NCBI GenBank assembly: GCA_011526165.1
Contig: WYAY01000025.1
Coordinates: 1 to 32,677, forward strand
Origin: Sulfuritalea sp.
GTDB taxonomy: Bacteria; Pseudomonadota; Gammaproteobacteria; Burkholderiales; Rhodocyclaceae
DNA length: 32,677 nt
Direction of reading: 5' to 3'
The notes below the pieces were generated by a model. It was given only the letters and a program-made list of their open reading frames with translations. It was not told the origin of the DNA and searched no databases. The translations under genes and the position numbers were made by a program. This document shows positions 10,110 to 19,194 of the stretch, piece after piece (position 1 is the stretch's first letter; every line of letters begins with the position of its first letter).

Positions 10110-11153
10110 ATGACCGGGCGCGCTGACGGCTATACGCTTGACGAAATCGTTTCGCGCCTCGGTGGCCGACTGACCGGCGAAGGCTGCACCCGCGTTGTCC
10201 GCGTGGCCACGCTCGAGCATGCCGGTCCCGGCGAAATCGCCTTCCTGGCCAATCCCAGGTATCGCAGGCAACTCGCTTCGAGCCGGGCCGCTGCCGTGGT
10301 GCTGTCGACCGATCATGCCACTGGCTGTCCGCTGCCCTGCATCGTCAGCGACAATCCGTATGCCTATTACGCGCGGGTCGCCCAGTTGCTCAATCCGCCC
10401 CCGCAGACGCCGGCCGGCATTCATCCGGCCGCCGTGTCCGAATCGCAGCTCGATCCGAGCGTCAGCGTCGCCGCCGGCGCCATCATCGGTAAGGATGTGA
10501 GCGTCGGCGAGCACTGCGTCATCGGCCCCGCTTGCATCCTGGGCGATGGCGTGCGGCTTGGCGCACACAGCCGGCTGTATGGCAACGTCACCGTCTATGC
10601 AGGCTGCGCGATCGGCCGCCGCGTCATCATCCACGCCGGCGCGGTGATCGGCGCCGACGGCTTCGGCATTGCCCGCGAGTTGGACGGCAGCTGGACCAAG
10701 ATCCCGCAGGTCGGCCGCGTCGTCATCGGCGACGATGTCGAGATCGGCGCCAACACCACCATCGACCGCGGTGCCATCGACGACACGGTGATCGAGGACG
10801 GCGTCAAGCTCGACAACCAGATCCAGATCGGCCACAACGTGCGCGTCGGCGCCCACACGGCGATGGCCGGCTGCGTCGGCGTCGCCGGCAGCGCCCGCAT
10901 CGGCCGCCGCTGCACGGTCGGCGGCGGCGCCATCATCCTGGGGCATCTGTCGATCGCCGATGACGTAAACATTTCGGCCGCCACGCTCGTCACGAAATCC
11001 ATCGACAAGGCCGGCACCTATAGCGGCGCCATGCCGTTCGAGCCGCACCGCGACTGGCTGAGGAATGCCGCCCACCTGCGGCAACTGGATGCCATGGCGG
11101 AAAGAATTCGCGCGATGGAATCGCGCATCGCCCAACTGGAGAAGAAACCTTGA
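10110..11153 (+). CDS. lpxD: UDP-3-O-(3-hydroxyacyl)glucosamine N-acyltransferase
   Basis: LpxD adds the second hydroxyacyl chain, from acyl-ACP, onto the 2-amino group in lipid A synthesis. The 347-residue protein has an N-terminal uridine-binding domain (about 1-105, with [20 protein letters not shown]), then a left-handed beta helix of hexapeptide repeats (from about 110 to 305, for example [15 protein letters not shown]), and a C-terminal helical tail. The catalytic histidine is His242 in QIQIGHNV. Length is close to the E. coli 341. The ATG at 10110 was chosen over an out-of-frame ATG at 10106. The stop overlaps the fabZ start. Confidence 0.97.
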   Translation: MTGRADGYTLDEIVSRLGGRLTGEGCTRVVRVATLEHAGPGEIAFLANPRYRRQLASSRAAAVVLSTDHATGCPLPCIVSDNPYAYYARVAQLLNPPPQTPAGIHPAAVSESQLDPSVSVAAGAIIGKDVSVGEHCVIGPACILGDGVRLGAHSRLYGNVTVYAGCAIGRRVIIHAGAVIGADGFGIARELDGSWTKIPQVGRVVIGDDVEIGANTTIDRGAIDDTVIEDGVKLDNQIQIGHNVRVGAHTAMAGCVGVAGSARIGRRCTVGGGAIILGHLSIADDVNISAATLVTKSIDKAGTYSGAMPFEPHRDWLRNAAHLRQLDAMAERIRAMESRIAQLEKKP

Positions 11154-11596
11154 GCCCGATGGACATCCACGAAATCCTGGAGCACCTGCCGCACCGCTAT
11201 CCGATCCTGCTGGTGGATCGCGTGCTCGACGTCGTGCCGGGCGAACGCATCGTCGCCCTGAAGAACGTCAGCGTGAACGAGCCGTTCTTTCCGGGGCATT
11301 ATCCGCATCATCCGGTGATGCCCGGCGTGCTCATCGTCGAGGCGCTGGCCCAGGCCGCCGCCATCCTTTCCTTCAAGACCCTCGGCGGCAAGCCGGACGA
11401 CAAGTCGGTCTATTATTTCGTCGGCATCGACAACGCCCGCTTCAAGAGGCCGGTGAGCCCCGGCGACCAGCTGATCCTGGAAGTGTCTATCCAGGCCAGC
11501 AAGCGCGGCCTGTGGAAATTCGCGGCGCAGGCCAAGGTGGATGGCCAGGTCGCGGCGGAGGCCGAGCTGATGTGCACGGTGCGCACCATCGAATGA
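11150..11596 (+). CDS. fabZ: 3-hydroxyacyl-ACP dehydratase FabZ
   Basis: FabZ dehydrates 3-hydroxyacyl-ACP in fatty-acid elongation and competes with LpxA and LpxD for the same substrate pool. The hot-dog-fold product holds [13 protein letters not shown], the catalytic His50 in [15 protein letters not shown] and Glu64 in [11 protein letters not shown] place the start at a TTG at 11150 (148 residues) because GGAGAAG at 11138-11144 is well spaced for it and TTGA overlaps the lpxD stop, as at neighbouring junctions. The ATG at 11159 would give 145 residues starting [15 protein letters not shown], also normal for the family, so the first three residues are uncertain. The stop overlaps lpxA by ATGA. 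Confidence 0.95.
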   Translation: MSPMDIHEILEHLPHRYPILLVDRVLDVVPGERIVALKNVSVNEPFFPGHYPHHPVMPGVLIVEALAQAAAILSFKTLGGKPDDKSVYYFVGIDNARFKRPVSPGDQLILEVSIQASKRGLWKFAAQAKVDGQVAAEAELMCTVRTIE

Positions 11597-12375
11597 GCAC
11601 GCCTCTCATCCACCCGACCGCCATCGTCCATGCGAAGGCGCGGCTCGGCCGCAACGTTTCCATCGGCGCCTATTCGGTCGTCGGCGAGCATGCCGAGATC
11701 GGCGACGACACCCGGATCGGCCCCCATGTCGTCATCCATGGCCGCACCCGCATCGGCCGGGGAAACCGCATCTTCCAGTTTTCCTCCATCGGCGAAATTC
11801 CGCAGGACAAAAAGTACGCCGGCGAGCCGACCGGGCTCGAGATCGGCGACCGCAACACCATCCGCGAATTCTGCACCCTCAACTGCGGCACGGCGCAGGA
11901 CGCCGGGGTGACCCGACTCGGCTCGGACAACTGGATCATGGCCTACGTGCATCTGGCGCATGACTGTCAGGTCGGCGACAACACCATTTTCGCCAACAAC
12001 GCCCAGCTGGCGGGCCACGTCCATGTCGGCGATTTCGCCATACTCGGCGGATTCACCGTCGTGCACCAGTTCGTGCGCATCGGCGCCCACAGCATGACGG
12101 CGATGGGCACCATCCTGCTGCAGGACCTGCCGCCGTATGTCACGGCTGCCGGCAATACCGCCAAGCCCTTCGGCATCAACTCCGAGGGACTCAAGCGGCG
12201 CGGCTACGATGCTGAAGCGATCGCCGCCCTGAAACGGGCCTACAAGCTCGTTTTCCGCTCCGGCATGCCGCTCGAGGAAGCGCGCGCGAAAATCCAGGCC
12301 GAGGCGCTGAACCAGCCCGCGCTTGTCCCTCTTGCCGAGTTTCTCGCCGCGCCGGGCAGGGGCATCATCAGATAG
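11593..12375 (+). CDS. lpxA: UDP-N-acetylglucosamine O-acyltransferase LpxA
   Basis: LpxA starts lipid A synthesis by moving a 3-hydroxyacyl chain from ACP to the 3-OH of UDP-GlcNAc. The 260-residue protein has a left-handed beta helix (about residues 1-185) with the catalytic His123 in LAHDC, the [16 protein letters not shown] and [13 protein letters not shown] segments, then a helical C domain ([17 protein letters not shown]). The position that limits acyl length in E. coli (Gly173) aligns with Met171 here ([10 protein letters not shown]), the residue found in the C10-specific Pseudomonas aeruginosa enzyme, so a 3-hydroxydecanoyl preference is predicted. The ATG overlaps the fabZ stop; lpxB follows after 6 nt. 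Confidence 0.97.
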   Translation: MSTPLIHPTAIVHAKARLGRNVSIGAYSVVGEHAEIGDDTRIGPHVVIHGRTRIGRGNRIFQFSSIGEIPQDKKYAGEPTGLEIGDRNTIREFCTLNCGTAQDAGVTRLGSDNWIMAYVHLAHDCQVGDNTIFANNAQLAGHVHVGDFAILGGFTVVHQFVRIGAHSMTAMGTILLQDLPPYVTAAGNTAKPFGINSEGLKRRGYDAEAIAALKRAYKLVFRSGMPLEEARAKIQAEALNQPALVPLAEFLAAPGRGIIR

Positions 12376-12381
12376 GTTCAA

Positions 12382-13566
12382 ATGCCCGATAGGATACGGA
12401 TCGCCATGGTCGCCGGAGAAGCCTCCGGCGATTTGCTTGCCAGTCATCTCATCGCGGCCATCCGGCGCCGTCTTCCGGAGACTGACTTTTACGGCATCGG
12501 CGGACCGAAAATGCAGGCGGCAGGATTCGATGCACGATATCCGGCCGAGAAGCTGGCGGTGCGGGGTTATGCCGAAGTGCTGCGCCATTATCGCGAGATC
12601 ACCGCCATCCGGCGCAGCCTGCTCGACGATCTGCTGGACGAGCCGCCGCGGGCCTTCATCGGCGTCGATGCGCCCGACTTCAATCTCCATCTCGAAATGC
12701 GGCTGAAGGCGCGCGGCATCCCGGCCATCCACTACGTCAGTCCCTCCATATGGGCCTGGCGCGGCGGCCGCATTCGCGGCATTGCCCGCTCGGTGACGCA
12801 CATGCTGGCGCTGTTTCCCTTCGAGGAAGAAATCTACCGGAGCAGGAACATCCCGGTCAGCTACGTCGGCCATCCGCTGGCGGACGTCATTCCGCCGGAA
12901 ACAAACCGCGCCGCCCTGCGCGACAAGCTTGGCCTGGCGCAGGACCAACTCGTCTTCGCGCTGCTGCCGGGCAGCCGGCAGTCTGAACTGCAGTACATGG
13001 CCGACACCTTCATCGAAACCGCCAGACGCCTGCACCAGCGCTTCCCGCAGGCGCGCTTCCTGGTGCCGCTGGCCACCCGCGAGACGCGCGACCTGTTCGA
13101 GCAGGCGCTCTATCGTCTCGCGGCCGAGGAACTACCCGTCACGCGCCTGTTCGGCCATGCCCACGATGCCATGGGCGCCGCGGACGGCGTGCTGGTGGCC
13201 AGCGGCACCGCCACCCTGGAGGCGGCCCTCCTGAACAAGCCGATGGTCATCGCCTATCGCATGTCGTCCTGGTCCTGGCGGCTCATGCGCCGCATGAAAT
13301 ACCAGCCATGGGTCGGCCTGCCGAACATCCTCTCCGGCCGCTTCGTCGTGCCGGAGTTCCTGCAGGACGAGGCCACGCCGGACAATCTGGCGCAGGCTCT
13401 CGGCAACCTCGTCGAGGATACCGAGACCTGCCGGCGCATCGCCGCCACCTTTGCCGGGCTGCATGTGCAATTGAGGCAGAACTCGGCCGAGCGGGCGGCC
13501 GAGGCGATCCTGCCTTACCTCACCGACAAAGCCGCAACATGGACCCCGGCGCCACAGGCGGCCTGA
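12382..13566 (+). CDS. lpxB: Lipid-A-disaccharide synthase
   Basis: LpxB is a GT-B glycosyltransferase (family GT19) that joins UDP-2,3-diacylglucosamine to lipid X, making the lipid A disaccharide at the inner-membrane surface. The 394-residue protein shows the N-terminal AGEASGD motif at 11-17, [60 protein letters not shown] and the C-terminal [11 protein letters not shown] donor-site motif. Length is close to the E. coli 382. The ATG at 12382 is 6 nt after lpxA. The last 28 nt overlap the start of rnhB in another frame. Confidence 0.97.
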   Translation: MPDRIRIAMVAGEASGDLLASHLIAAIRRRLPETDFYGIGGPKMQAAGFDARYPAEKLAVRGYAEVLRHYREITAIRRSLLDDLLDEPPRAFIGVDAPDFNLHLEMRLKARGIPAIHYVSPSIWAWRGGRIRGIARSVTHMLALFPFEEEIYRSRNIPVSYVGHPLADVIPPETNRAALRDKLGLAQDQLVFALLPGSRQSELQYMADTFIETARRLHQRFPQARFLVPLATRETRDLFEQALYRLAAEELPVTRLFGHAHDAMGAADGVLVASGTATLEAALLNKPMVIAYRMSSWSWRLMRRMKYQPWVGLPNILSGRFVVPEFLQDEATPDNLAQALGNLVEDTETCRRIAATFAGLHVQLRQNSAERAAEAILPYLTDKAATWTPAPQAA

Positions 13567-14126
13567 TCTGCGGCGTCGACGAGGCGGGCAGGGGACCGCT
13601 GGCCGGGCCGGTTTACGCCTCTGCCGTCGTCCTCGATCCGGACAACCCGATCGACGGGCTGGCCGACTCCAAGAAACTCAGCGAAAGAAACCGCGACCGG
13701 CTGGCGCCCCTCATCCGGCAGCGCGCCCTGTGCTGGGCGGTCGCCAGCGCTTCCGTGGAGGAAATCGATGCACTGAACATCCTGCAGGCGACCCTGCTGG
13801 CCATGCGCCGTGCCATCGAGGCGCTGAGCCCGCAGCCCGGAGAAGTACTGGTCGATGGCACGCACTGCCCCTGCATCGCGATCCCGGTCAGGGCGGTGGT
13901 CAAGGGGGACAGCACCGTTGCGGCCATTTCCGCCGCTTCCATCCTGGCCAAGACGGCGCGCGACGCCGAGATGCTGCGCCTCCATGCGCTGTATCCTCAT
14001 TACGGCCTCGACCGCCACAAAGGCTATCCGACGGCCGCCCACCTGTCCGCCCTGCGCGTGCATGGCGTGGCCGGCATCCATCGCCGCAGCTTTGCGCCGG
14101 TGCGCGACCTGCTCAGCCGGAACTGA
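13539..14126 (+). CDS. rnhB: Ribonuclease HII
   Basis: RNase HII removes single ribonucleotides and RNA-DNA hybrid segments from DNA. The 195-residue protein has the active-site [14 protein letters not shown] (Asp14, Glu15), [12 protein letters not shown], the [34 protein letters not shown] block with catalytic acidic residues at its end, and the C-terminal [14 protein letters not shown]. The ATG at 13539 lies inside lpxB and gives a normal, short N terminus; no later ATG precedes the DEAGRG motif. No good Shine-Dalgarno is visible, in keeping with coupling to lpxB. It ends the + strand block and runs tail-to-tail into the next gene with a 14-nt overlap. Confidence 0.95.
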   Translation: MDPGATGGLICGVDEAGRGPLAGPVYASAVVLDPDNPIDGLADSKKLSERNRDRLAPLIRQRALCWAVASASVEEIDALNILQATLLAMRRAIEALSPQPGEVLVDGTHCPCIAIPVRAVVKGDSTVAAISAASILAKTARDAEMLRLHALYPHYGLDRHKGYPTAAHLSALRVHGVAGIHRRSFAPVRDLLSRN

Positions 14127-15078
14127 CACCCGCTTCGCGCAGAAGCGTCTTCCAGGCCAGGATTTCGCGGCACGGATCGACCAGGGCGCGGCGGCGCCTG
14201 ACGGCCACTGCCAGCCGCGACAGAAAGGCGCGATCCTCGATCGCTTGCCGCAGCAGTTCGGCGAGGCGCACCGCGTCGCCGACCGGGTAATAGGCCGGGT
14301 AGTCGCTGCCCAGCAAACCCCGGTTGCCGGGAATGTCCGAAGCGATCACCGGCACGCCGATGGCGATCGCCTCGGAAACCACATGGGCGCCGCCCTCCAT
14401 CCGGGAACTGATCACCATGACCTGGCTGCGCGAGAGCAACCTGAGCGCGGCCCAATGCGGCAGTTCGCCAAGCCACCGGTAGCGGGAATCGGCGCGCATG
14501 TGCCGCGCCGCTTGCCGCGTCATTGTCTGCGCCAGCGAACGGCCGGCCTGGACGACCTCCACCTGGCTGTCGGAAAGCCATGGCAAGGCCTTAGCCGTGC
14601 AGAAAGGATCCTTTTCATCGCGCAGGTGGCCGAGCACGCAGATGCGGAACTTGCGCCTGGGCGGGGCGGCGCGCAGCGATGTGGCGACCGACTGGTGGAT
14701 GGCCCGCGTCTTGCGCCGCTGCTGCGGCGTCAGCTCGGCGAGTGCCGCTTCCTGCAGCACGATCAGGCCGGTCGCCATGTCGAGGGATGCCGCCGCCCGC
14801 GCATCCTCGCGTATGTCGCGGTAGAGGTCGGTGCCGGTCAGCGCAAGCAGGGCCGGACTGTCCGGCTGGCGGGCGCGGAAGTCGCGCAGGGCCTCATGGC
14901 TCTTGCGGGCATGGAGGGCGACGAGAAGGTCGCAGCGTTGGCCATCCCACTGCGTCGCCACCCGGACGCGGCAGCCGAGCTTGCGCAGGATTCCCGCCCA
15001 GCGCAACGCCGTATTGCGGTTGCCGGCGCGCGAACCGGTCGGGGCAGGGGTGACGATGACGACTTTCGGCGCGCTCAT
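14113..15078 (-). CDS. senB: SenB-like selenosugar synthase / GT-B glycosyltransferase (TIGR04348-like)
   Basis: The 321-residue protein is a GT-B glycosyltransferase of the group that now includes SenB, which makes a seleno-sugar from UDP-GlcNAc-type donors and selenophosphate in selenoneine synthesis. What I see: an N-terminal [20 protein letters not shown] followed by [37 protein letters not shown] near residue 80, a second domain opening [11 protein letters not shown] at 148, and a GT4-type E-x7-E (Glu228, Glu236; [20 protein letters not shown]), then [18 protein letters not shown]. The TGTDLYRDI and GLLGxDYP features are what I recall of the SenB family; no search was run. No SenA (EgtB-like) or SenC (SelD-like) gene is in the window. 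The ATG at 15078 was chosen; one at 15108 would add ten residues. Confidence 0.72.
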   Translation of the reverse strand: MSAPKVVIVTPAPTGSRAGNRNTALRWAGILRKLGCRVRVATQWDGQRCDLLVALHARKSHEALRDFRARQPDSPALLALTGTDLYRDIREDARAAASLDMATGLIVLQEAALAELTPQQRRKTRAIHQSVATSLRAAPPRRKFRICVLGHLRDEKDPFCTAKALPWLSDSQVEVVQAGRSLAQTMTRQAARHMRADSRYRWLGELPHWAALRLLSRSQVMVISSRMEGGAHVVSEAIAIGVPVIASDIPGNRGLLGSDYPAYYPVGDAVRLAELLRQAIEDRAFLSRLAVAVRRRRALVDPCREILAWKTLLREAGVSSG

Positions 15079-15087
15079 GGGAATGTC

Positions 15088-15095
15088 ACTATACT
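15088..15095. promoter_or_regulatory. Overlapping divergent -10 candidates, senB/trmH
   Basis: Only 28 nt separate the two start codons. The sequence ACTATACT holds a TATACT on the + strand (15090-15095) and a TATAGT on the - strand (15093-15088), each one mismatch from TATAAT. If used, transcripts would start roughly 5 nt before each ATG, so both mRNAs would be almost leaderless, and the -35 regions would fall inside the opposite gene. No good -35 match is seen. This is a guess from composition and spacing. Confidence 0.35.
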
Positions 15096-15106
15096 TTCCC
15101 GCGGAC

Positions 15107-15904
15107 ATGAAGAAAATCACCTCACGCGACAACGCCACCTTCAGGCAGCTCAGGCTGCTGGCGCACTCCTCGCGCGAACGGCGCAAGCAGAGCAGGACGG
15201 TGCTCGACGGCATCCATCTGGTATCGTCCTGGGCGGCGCACTTCGGCCAGCCGGAACTGCTTGCCCTCAGCGAAGGCGGCGCACGGCATCCCGAGATCCG
15301 CGAGTGGCTCGAGAGGCATCCGCAGATCGCACCCCAGATGCTCGACGACGCCTTGTTCAGGGAAGTCAGTCCCGTCGAGACGCCGATCGGCATTCTGGCG
15401 CTGGTTGCTACCCCCCGATCGCCGCCGCAAGCCGCGACCACGGGGTCCTGCGTGCTGCTGGAAGCCATCCAGGATGCCGGCAACCTGGGATCAATCCTGC
15501 GCACGTCCGCCGCGGCGGGCATTGCCGACGTCTTTCTCGGGCCCGGCTGCGCCCAGGCCTGGTCGCCGCGCGTCCTGCGCGCCGGCATGGGTGCCCATTT
15601 CCTGCTGCGCATCCATGAGCACGCCCCGCTCGACCGGACAATCGCCGGCTTCGACGGCCTCAGCATATCGACGCAGCTGGATGCCGCGCAGACGATCTAT
15701 GACGCCGATCTGACCGGACCGGTGGCATGGCTGTTCGGCAACGAGGGAAGCGGGCTGGCGGCGGCGACGGCCGCCGCCAGCCGCCTCGCCGTCCGCATCC
15801 CCATGCCCGGCAAGGTCGAATCGCTCAATGTTGCGACGGCGGCCGCAATCTGTCTCTTCGAGGAAGTGCGGCAAAAACGCCTGCAGGAGGTTCAGAAGAC
15901 GTGA
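15107..15904 (+). CDS. TrmH/SpoU family RNA 2'-O-methyltransferase
   Basis: A SPOUT-class methyltransferase that uses S-adenosylmethionine to methylate ribose 2'-OH in rRNA or tRNA. The 265-residue protein has an N-terminal substrate-binding part ([19 protein letters not shown], then DGIHLV), and the three SpoU motifs in order: [16 protein letters not shown] at about 122-137, [10 protein letters not shown] at about 211-220, and [22 protein letters not shown] near the C terminus, which form the trefoil knot. The target cannot be assigned from sequence; a 23S rRNA Gm/Um enzyme related to RlmB or TsnR is the best guess. The ATG at 15107 has no Shine-Dalgarno. The 3' end overlaps ppsR by 13 nt, tail-to-tail. 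Confidence 0.92.
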   Translation: MKKITSRDNATFRQLRLLAHSSRERRKQSRTVLDGIHLVSSWAAHFGQPELLALSEGGARHPEIREWLERHPQIAPQMLDDALFREVSPVETPIGILALVATPRSPPQAATTGSCVLLEAIQDAGNLGSILRTSAAAGIADVFLGPGCAQAWSPRVLRAGMGAHFLLRIHEHAPLDRTIAGFDGLSISTQLDAAQTIYDADLTGPVAWLFGNEGSGLAAATAAASRLAVRIPMPGKVESLNVATAAAICLFEEVRQKRLQEVQKT

Positions 15905-16722
15905 CGATCCAGGCCGGCTTCCTGCATGATGGTGGCAGCGATCTCCTCGATGGATTTCGTGGTTGAATCCATCCAGCGCACGCCTTCCCGCTGCATCAGC
16001 TTCTGCGCCTCCTCGATTTCGTAGCGGCAATTCGACAGGGAAGCATATTTGCTGTCGGGCCGGCGCTCGGAACGGATCTGATGCAGCCGTTCGGACGCGA
16101 TAGTGAGGCCAAAAAGCTTGTTGCGATGGCGATATAGCACTTCGGGCAGCTTTTTCCGCTCGAAATCCTCCGGTATCAACGGGTAGTTGGCGGCGCGGAT
16201 GCCGAATTGCATGGCCAGGTACAGGCTGGTGGGCGTTTTTCCGCTGCGCGAAACCCCGACCAGAATCAACTCTGCCTGTCCCAGATTGCGGTCCGAGGCG
16301 CCATCGTCGTGGGCGAGGGTGAAATTGACCGCCTCGATGCGGTTAAGGTAGTCCTGGCTGCTGGCCCGGCCATGTGAGCGACCTATGGTGTGGCTGGACT
16401 TGGTGCCCAGTTCGTCCTCCAGCGGCACGATGAAGGTTTCGAAGAAATCGAGGAACAGTGCATCGGCTTCGCGCAGCAGCTTGCCTATGTTGGGGTCGAC
16501 CAGCGTCGAGATGACGATGGGGCGGGTGCCGTCGCGCCGCGCCGCGTCCTGGATCTGCAGCAAACAGTTGCGGGCCTGGGCCAGGGTCGAAACGAAGGGA
16601 ATCCGCACCTGGCGCAGGCGGATGCCTTCGAACTGGGTCAGCAGGCTGTGACCCAGCGTCTCGGCCGTGATGCCGGTGCCATCGGATATGAAAAAGACCG
16701 TTCGGGAATGTCCTTCAGGCAT
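15892..16722 (-). CDS. ppsR: PEP synthase regulatory protein (kinase/pyrophosphorylase)
   Basis: PpsR (DUF299) switches PEP synthase off by ADP-dependent phosphorylation of its catalytic-loop threonine and on again by phosphate-dependent removal. The 276-residue product begins [22 protein letters not shown], with the P-loop-like [32 protein letters not shown] in the middle and the C-terminal [18 protein letters not shown]. Its length matches the E. coli protein (277). I take ATG 16722 as start since it reproduces that length; an in-frame ATG at 16761 would add 13 residues with no family match. It is divergent from its target ppsA with 70 nt between, a very common pairing. Confidence 0.96.
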   Translation of the reverse strand: MPEGHSRTVFFISDGTGITAETLGHSLLTQFEGIRLRQVRIPFVSTLAQARNCLLQIQDAARRDGTRPIVISTLVDPNIGKLLREADALFLDFFETFIVPLEDELGTKSSHTIGRSHGRASSQDYLNRIEAVNFTLAHDDGASDRNLGQAELILVGVSRSGKTPTSLYLAMQFGIRAANYPLIPEDFERKKLPEVLYRHRNKLFGLTIASERLHQIRSERRPDSKYASLSNCRYEIEEAQKLMQREGVRWMDSTTKSIEEIAATIMQEAGLDRHVF

Positions 16723-16745
16723 TGACGAAGTCCGAGCCGATAAAA

Positions 16746-16769
16746 GCGCTAAAATTCGCATTTTATAGC
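16746..16769. promoter_or_regulatory. Face-to-face -10 elements between ppsR and ppsA
   Basis: In the 70-nt divergent gap the + strand carries GCGCTAAAATTCGC, with TAAAAT at 16750-16755 as a -10 for ppsA (expected start near 16762, leader about 30 nt). The - strand carries GCTATAAAATGCG, with TAAAAT at 16765-16760 for ppsR (start near 16753, leader about 30 nt). The two face each other 4 nt apart, so polymerase binding would be mutually exclusive. TTGACG at 16722-16727 resembles a -35 but is 22 nt from the ppsA hexamer, too far for a standard site. Nearly the same arrangement is found upstream of smpB/ratA. Confidence 0.5.
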
Positions 16770-16792
16770 CCTTGCACTCAGGAAAGCATGAA

Positions 16793-19177
16793 ATGAATCG
16801 GTACGTGATCGCATTCGACGCCCTGCGCATGAACGACGTCGAAAAGGTGGGTGGCAAGAATGCCTCCCTGGGCGAAATGATCAGCCAACTCGCCCATCTG
16901 GGCGTGCGGGTGCCTGGCGGCTTCGCCACGACGGCAGAGGCCTATCGCGACTTCCTGAAGCACCGGGGCCTCGACCGGCGCATCAACGAACTCCTCGACC
17001 GCCTCGACGTCGATGACGTCGAAGCCCTGGCGGCGACCGGCGCCAGCATCCGCGGCTGGATTGCCGAGCAGCCGTTCCCGGAGCAGCTGGAGAAGGAAAT
17101 CACGGCGCATTATCATGCCCTGGCCGGCAGCGGCGGGGCCGATGCCACCTTCGCGGTGCGTTCCAGCGCCACCGCCGAAGACCTCCCGGATGCCTCCTTC
17201 GCAGGACAGCAGGAGACCTTCCTCAACATCCACGGCCTGGACAACGTGCTGCACGCCGTCAAGCATGTCTTCGCCTCGTTGTACAACGACAGGGCCATCG
17301 CCTACCGGGTGCACAAGAACTTCCGTCACGCCGACGTCGCCCTCTCCGCCGGCGTGCAGCGCATGGTGCGCAGCGACGTTGGCGCGGCCGGCGTTATTTT
17401 CACCCTCGACACCGAATCCGGCTTCCGCGACGTCGTCTTCGTCACCGCTTCCTACGGCCTCGGCGAAACGGTCGTGCAGGGCGCGGTCAATCCGGACGAG
17501 TTCTACGTGCACAAGCCCAAGCTCGCCGAGGGCCGGCCCTCGATCATCCGCCGCAACCTCGGTTCGAAGCTGGTCAGGATGGAATTCACCGATTCCAAGC
17601 AGGCCGGTCGTTCGACCCGCACGGTGGACGTGGCCGAGGTCGACCGCAACCGCTTCGCCCTGACCGACACGGACGTGCTGGAACTGGCCCGCTACGCCGT
17701 CACCATAGAGCAGCACTACGGCCGGCCGATGGACATCGAGTGGGGCAGGGACGGCATCGACGGCAAGCTGTACATCCTGCAGGCGCGGCCGGAAACCGTG
17801 AAGGCGGGCGAGAACCAGCATGTGCTGCAGCGCTACCGCCTGAAGCAGCACTCGAAGGTGATCGTCTCGGGCCGCGCCATCGGCCAGAAGATCGCCACCG
17901 GCCCGGTGCGCCTCATCCCCGACGCCTCGCAGATGTCCAAGGTGCAGCCGGGCGACATCCTCGTCACCGACATGACCGACCCGAACTGGGAGCCCGTCAT
18001 GAAGCGCGCCGCGGCCATCGTCACCAACCGCGGCGGCCGCACCTGCCATGCCGCCATCATCGCGCGCGAGCTGGGCATCCCGGCCGTGGTCGGCTGCGGC
18101 AACGCGACCGATTCCCTCTCCGAGGGCGAGTTGGTCACCGTCTCCTGCGCCGAAGGCGATACCGGCTACATCTACCGCGGCATCCTCGACTACGAGGTGA
18201 CGACCCAGGAACTCGGCAACCTGCCCAAGCTGCCGGTGAAGATCGCCATGAACGTCGGCAACCCGGAACTGGCCTTCGAGTTCCAGGGCATCCCCAACGC
18301 CGGCGTGGGTCTGGCGCGCATCGAATTCATCATCAACAACGTCATCGGCATCCACCCGAAGGCGATCCTGGAACTGGATCGCGTGCCGGCCAGCCTGCGC
18401 GACGAGATCAAGCGCCGCTCGCGCGGCTACACCAGTCCGAAGGACTTTTTTGTCGAGAAATTGGCCGAGGGGGTGTCGACCATTGCGGCCGCCTTCTGGC
18501 CGAAGCCGGTCATCGTGCGTCTGTCCGATTTCAAGTCGAACGAATACCGCAAACTGCTGGGGGGCGAAATCTACGAGCCGGAAGAGGAGAACCCGATGCT
18601 CGGCTTCCGCGGCGCCTCGCGCTACGTGGCGCCGTCCTTCCGCGACTGCTTCGAACTGGAATGCCGCGCCCTGAAGAAAGTGCGCGACGACATGGGACTG
18701 ACCAACGTCGAGATCATGGTGCCGTTCACCCGCACGGTGGAGGAAGCCAGGGGGGTGGCCGACCTGCTGGCGACCAACGGACTGAAGCGCGGCGAGAGCG
18801 GTCTGCGTCTGATCATGATGTGCGAGATCCCCTCGAACGCCCTCCTGGCCGAGCAGTTCCTCCAGCATTTCGACGGTTTCTCGATCGGTTCCAACGACCT
18901 GACCCAGCTGACGCTCGGCCTCGACCGCGACTCGGGCCTGGTCGCCAACCTGTTCGACGAGCGGGACGCCGCCGTGAAAGCGCTGCTCAGCATGGCGATC
19001 AAGACCTGCCGGCGGCTCGACAAATACGTCGGCATCTGCGGCCAGGGGCCATCCGACCATGTCGATTTCGCCGAATGGCTGATGGACGAGGGCATCGTGA
19101 CGATTTCCCTCAATCCTGATACCGTGGTGGATACTTGGATGCGGCTGGGCGCACACCTGGCGCAACAGGGCAAATAG
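16793..19177 (+). CDS. ppsA: Phosphoenolpyruvate synthase
   Basis: PpsA makes PEP from pyruvate, ATP and water, the entry to gluconeogenesis from pyruvate or lactate. The 794-residue protein (E. coli 792) has the N-terminal ATP-grasp-like domain ([12 protein letters not shown], then [25 protein letters not shown]), the swivelling domain with phospho-carrier His419 in [22 protein letters not shown], and the C-terminal TIM barrel with [18 protein letters not shown] and Cys749 in [10 protein letters not shown]. The ATG at 16793 has AGGAAA at 16780-16785; a TTG at 16772 would add seven unmatched residues. An ATG-AAA-TGA mini-frame at 16788-16796 overlaps this start. Its activity should be set by the divergent ppsR product. 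Confidence 0.98.
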   Translation: MNRYVIAFDALRMNDVEKVGGKNASLGEMISQLAHLGVRVPGGFATTAEAYRDFLKHRGLDRRINELLDRLDVDDVEALAATGASIRGWIAEQPFPEQLEKEITAHYHALAGSGGADATFAVRSSATAEDLPDASFAGQQETFLNIHGLDNVLHAVKHVFASLYNDRAIAYRVHKNFRHADVALSAGVQRMVRSDVGAAGVIFTLDTESGFRDVVFVTASYGLGETVVQGAVNPDEFYVHKPKLAEGRPSIIRRNLGSKLVRMEFTDSKQAGRSTRTVDVAEVDRNRFALTDTDVLELARYAVTIEQHYGRPMDIEWGRDGIDGKLYILQARPETVKAGENQHVLQRYRLKQHSKVIVSGRAIGQKIATGPVRLIPDASQMSKVQPGDILVTDMTDPNWEPVMKRAAAIVTNRGGRTCHAAIIARELGIPAVVGCGNATDSLSEGELVTVSCAEGDTGYIYRGILDYEVTTQELGNLPKLPVKIAMNVGNPELAFEFQGIPNAGVGLARIEFIINNVIGIHPKAILELDRVPASLRDEIKRRSRGYTSPKDFFVEKLAEGVSTIAAAFWPKPVIVRLSDFKSNEYRKLLGGEIYEPEEENPMLGFRGASRYVAPSFRDCFELECRALKKVRDDMGLTNVEIMVPFTRTVEEARGVADLLATNGLKRGESGLRLIMMCEIPSNALLAEQFLQHFDGFSIGSNDLTQLTLGLDRDSGLVANLFDERDAAVKALLSMAIKTCRRLDKYVGICGQGPSDHVDFAEWLMDEGIVTISLNPDTVVDTWMRLGAHLAQQGK

Positions 19178-19194
19178 AGACTCGAGGAGACGGC

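Noticed and set aside
10410-11010. Periodic sequence in lpxD that looks like a tandem repeat.
   Set aside because: It is the hexapeptide code of the left-handed beta helix, a protein-level repeat.
9405-11135. A 576-codon antisense frame over bamA, skp and lpxD.
   Set aside because: Repeated Gly/Ala/Asp patterns come from the reverse of LpxD hexapeptide repeats, and no start signal or family motif is seen.
11413-13035. A 540-codon antisense frame over fabZ, lpxA and lpxB.
   Set aside because: Same cause: reverse reading of beta-helix repeats and GC-rich codons.
14113-16722. The alternating +/- run as a genomic island insertion in the lpx block.
   Set aside because: No integrase, repeats, tRNA or shift in base composition is seen at its edges; trmH and ppsR/ppsA are core genes.
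16778-19165. A 795-codon open frame on the strand opposite ppsA.
   Set aside because: It is a mirror of ppsA codons in a GC-rich gene; the translation is low-complexity His/Asp/Gly/Leu-rich and shows no domain.
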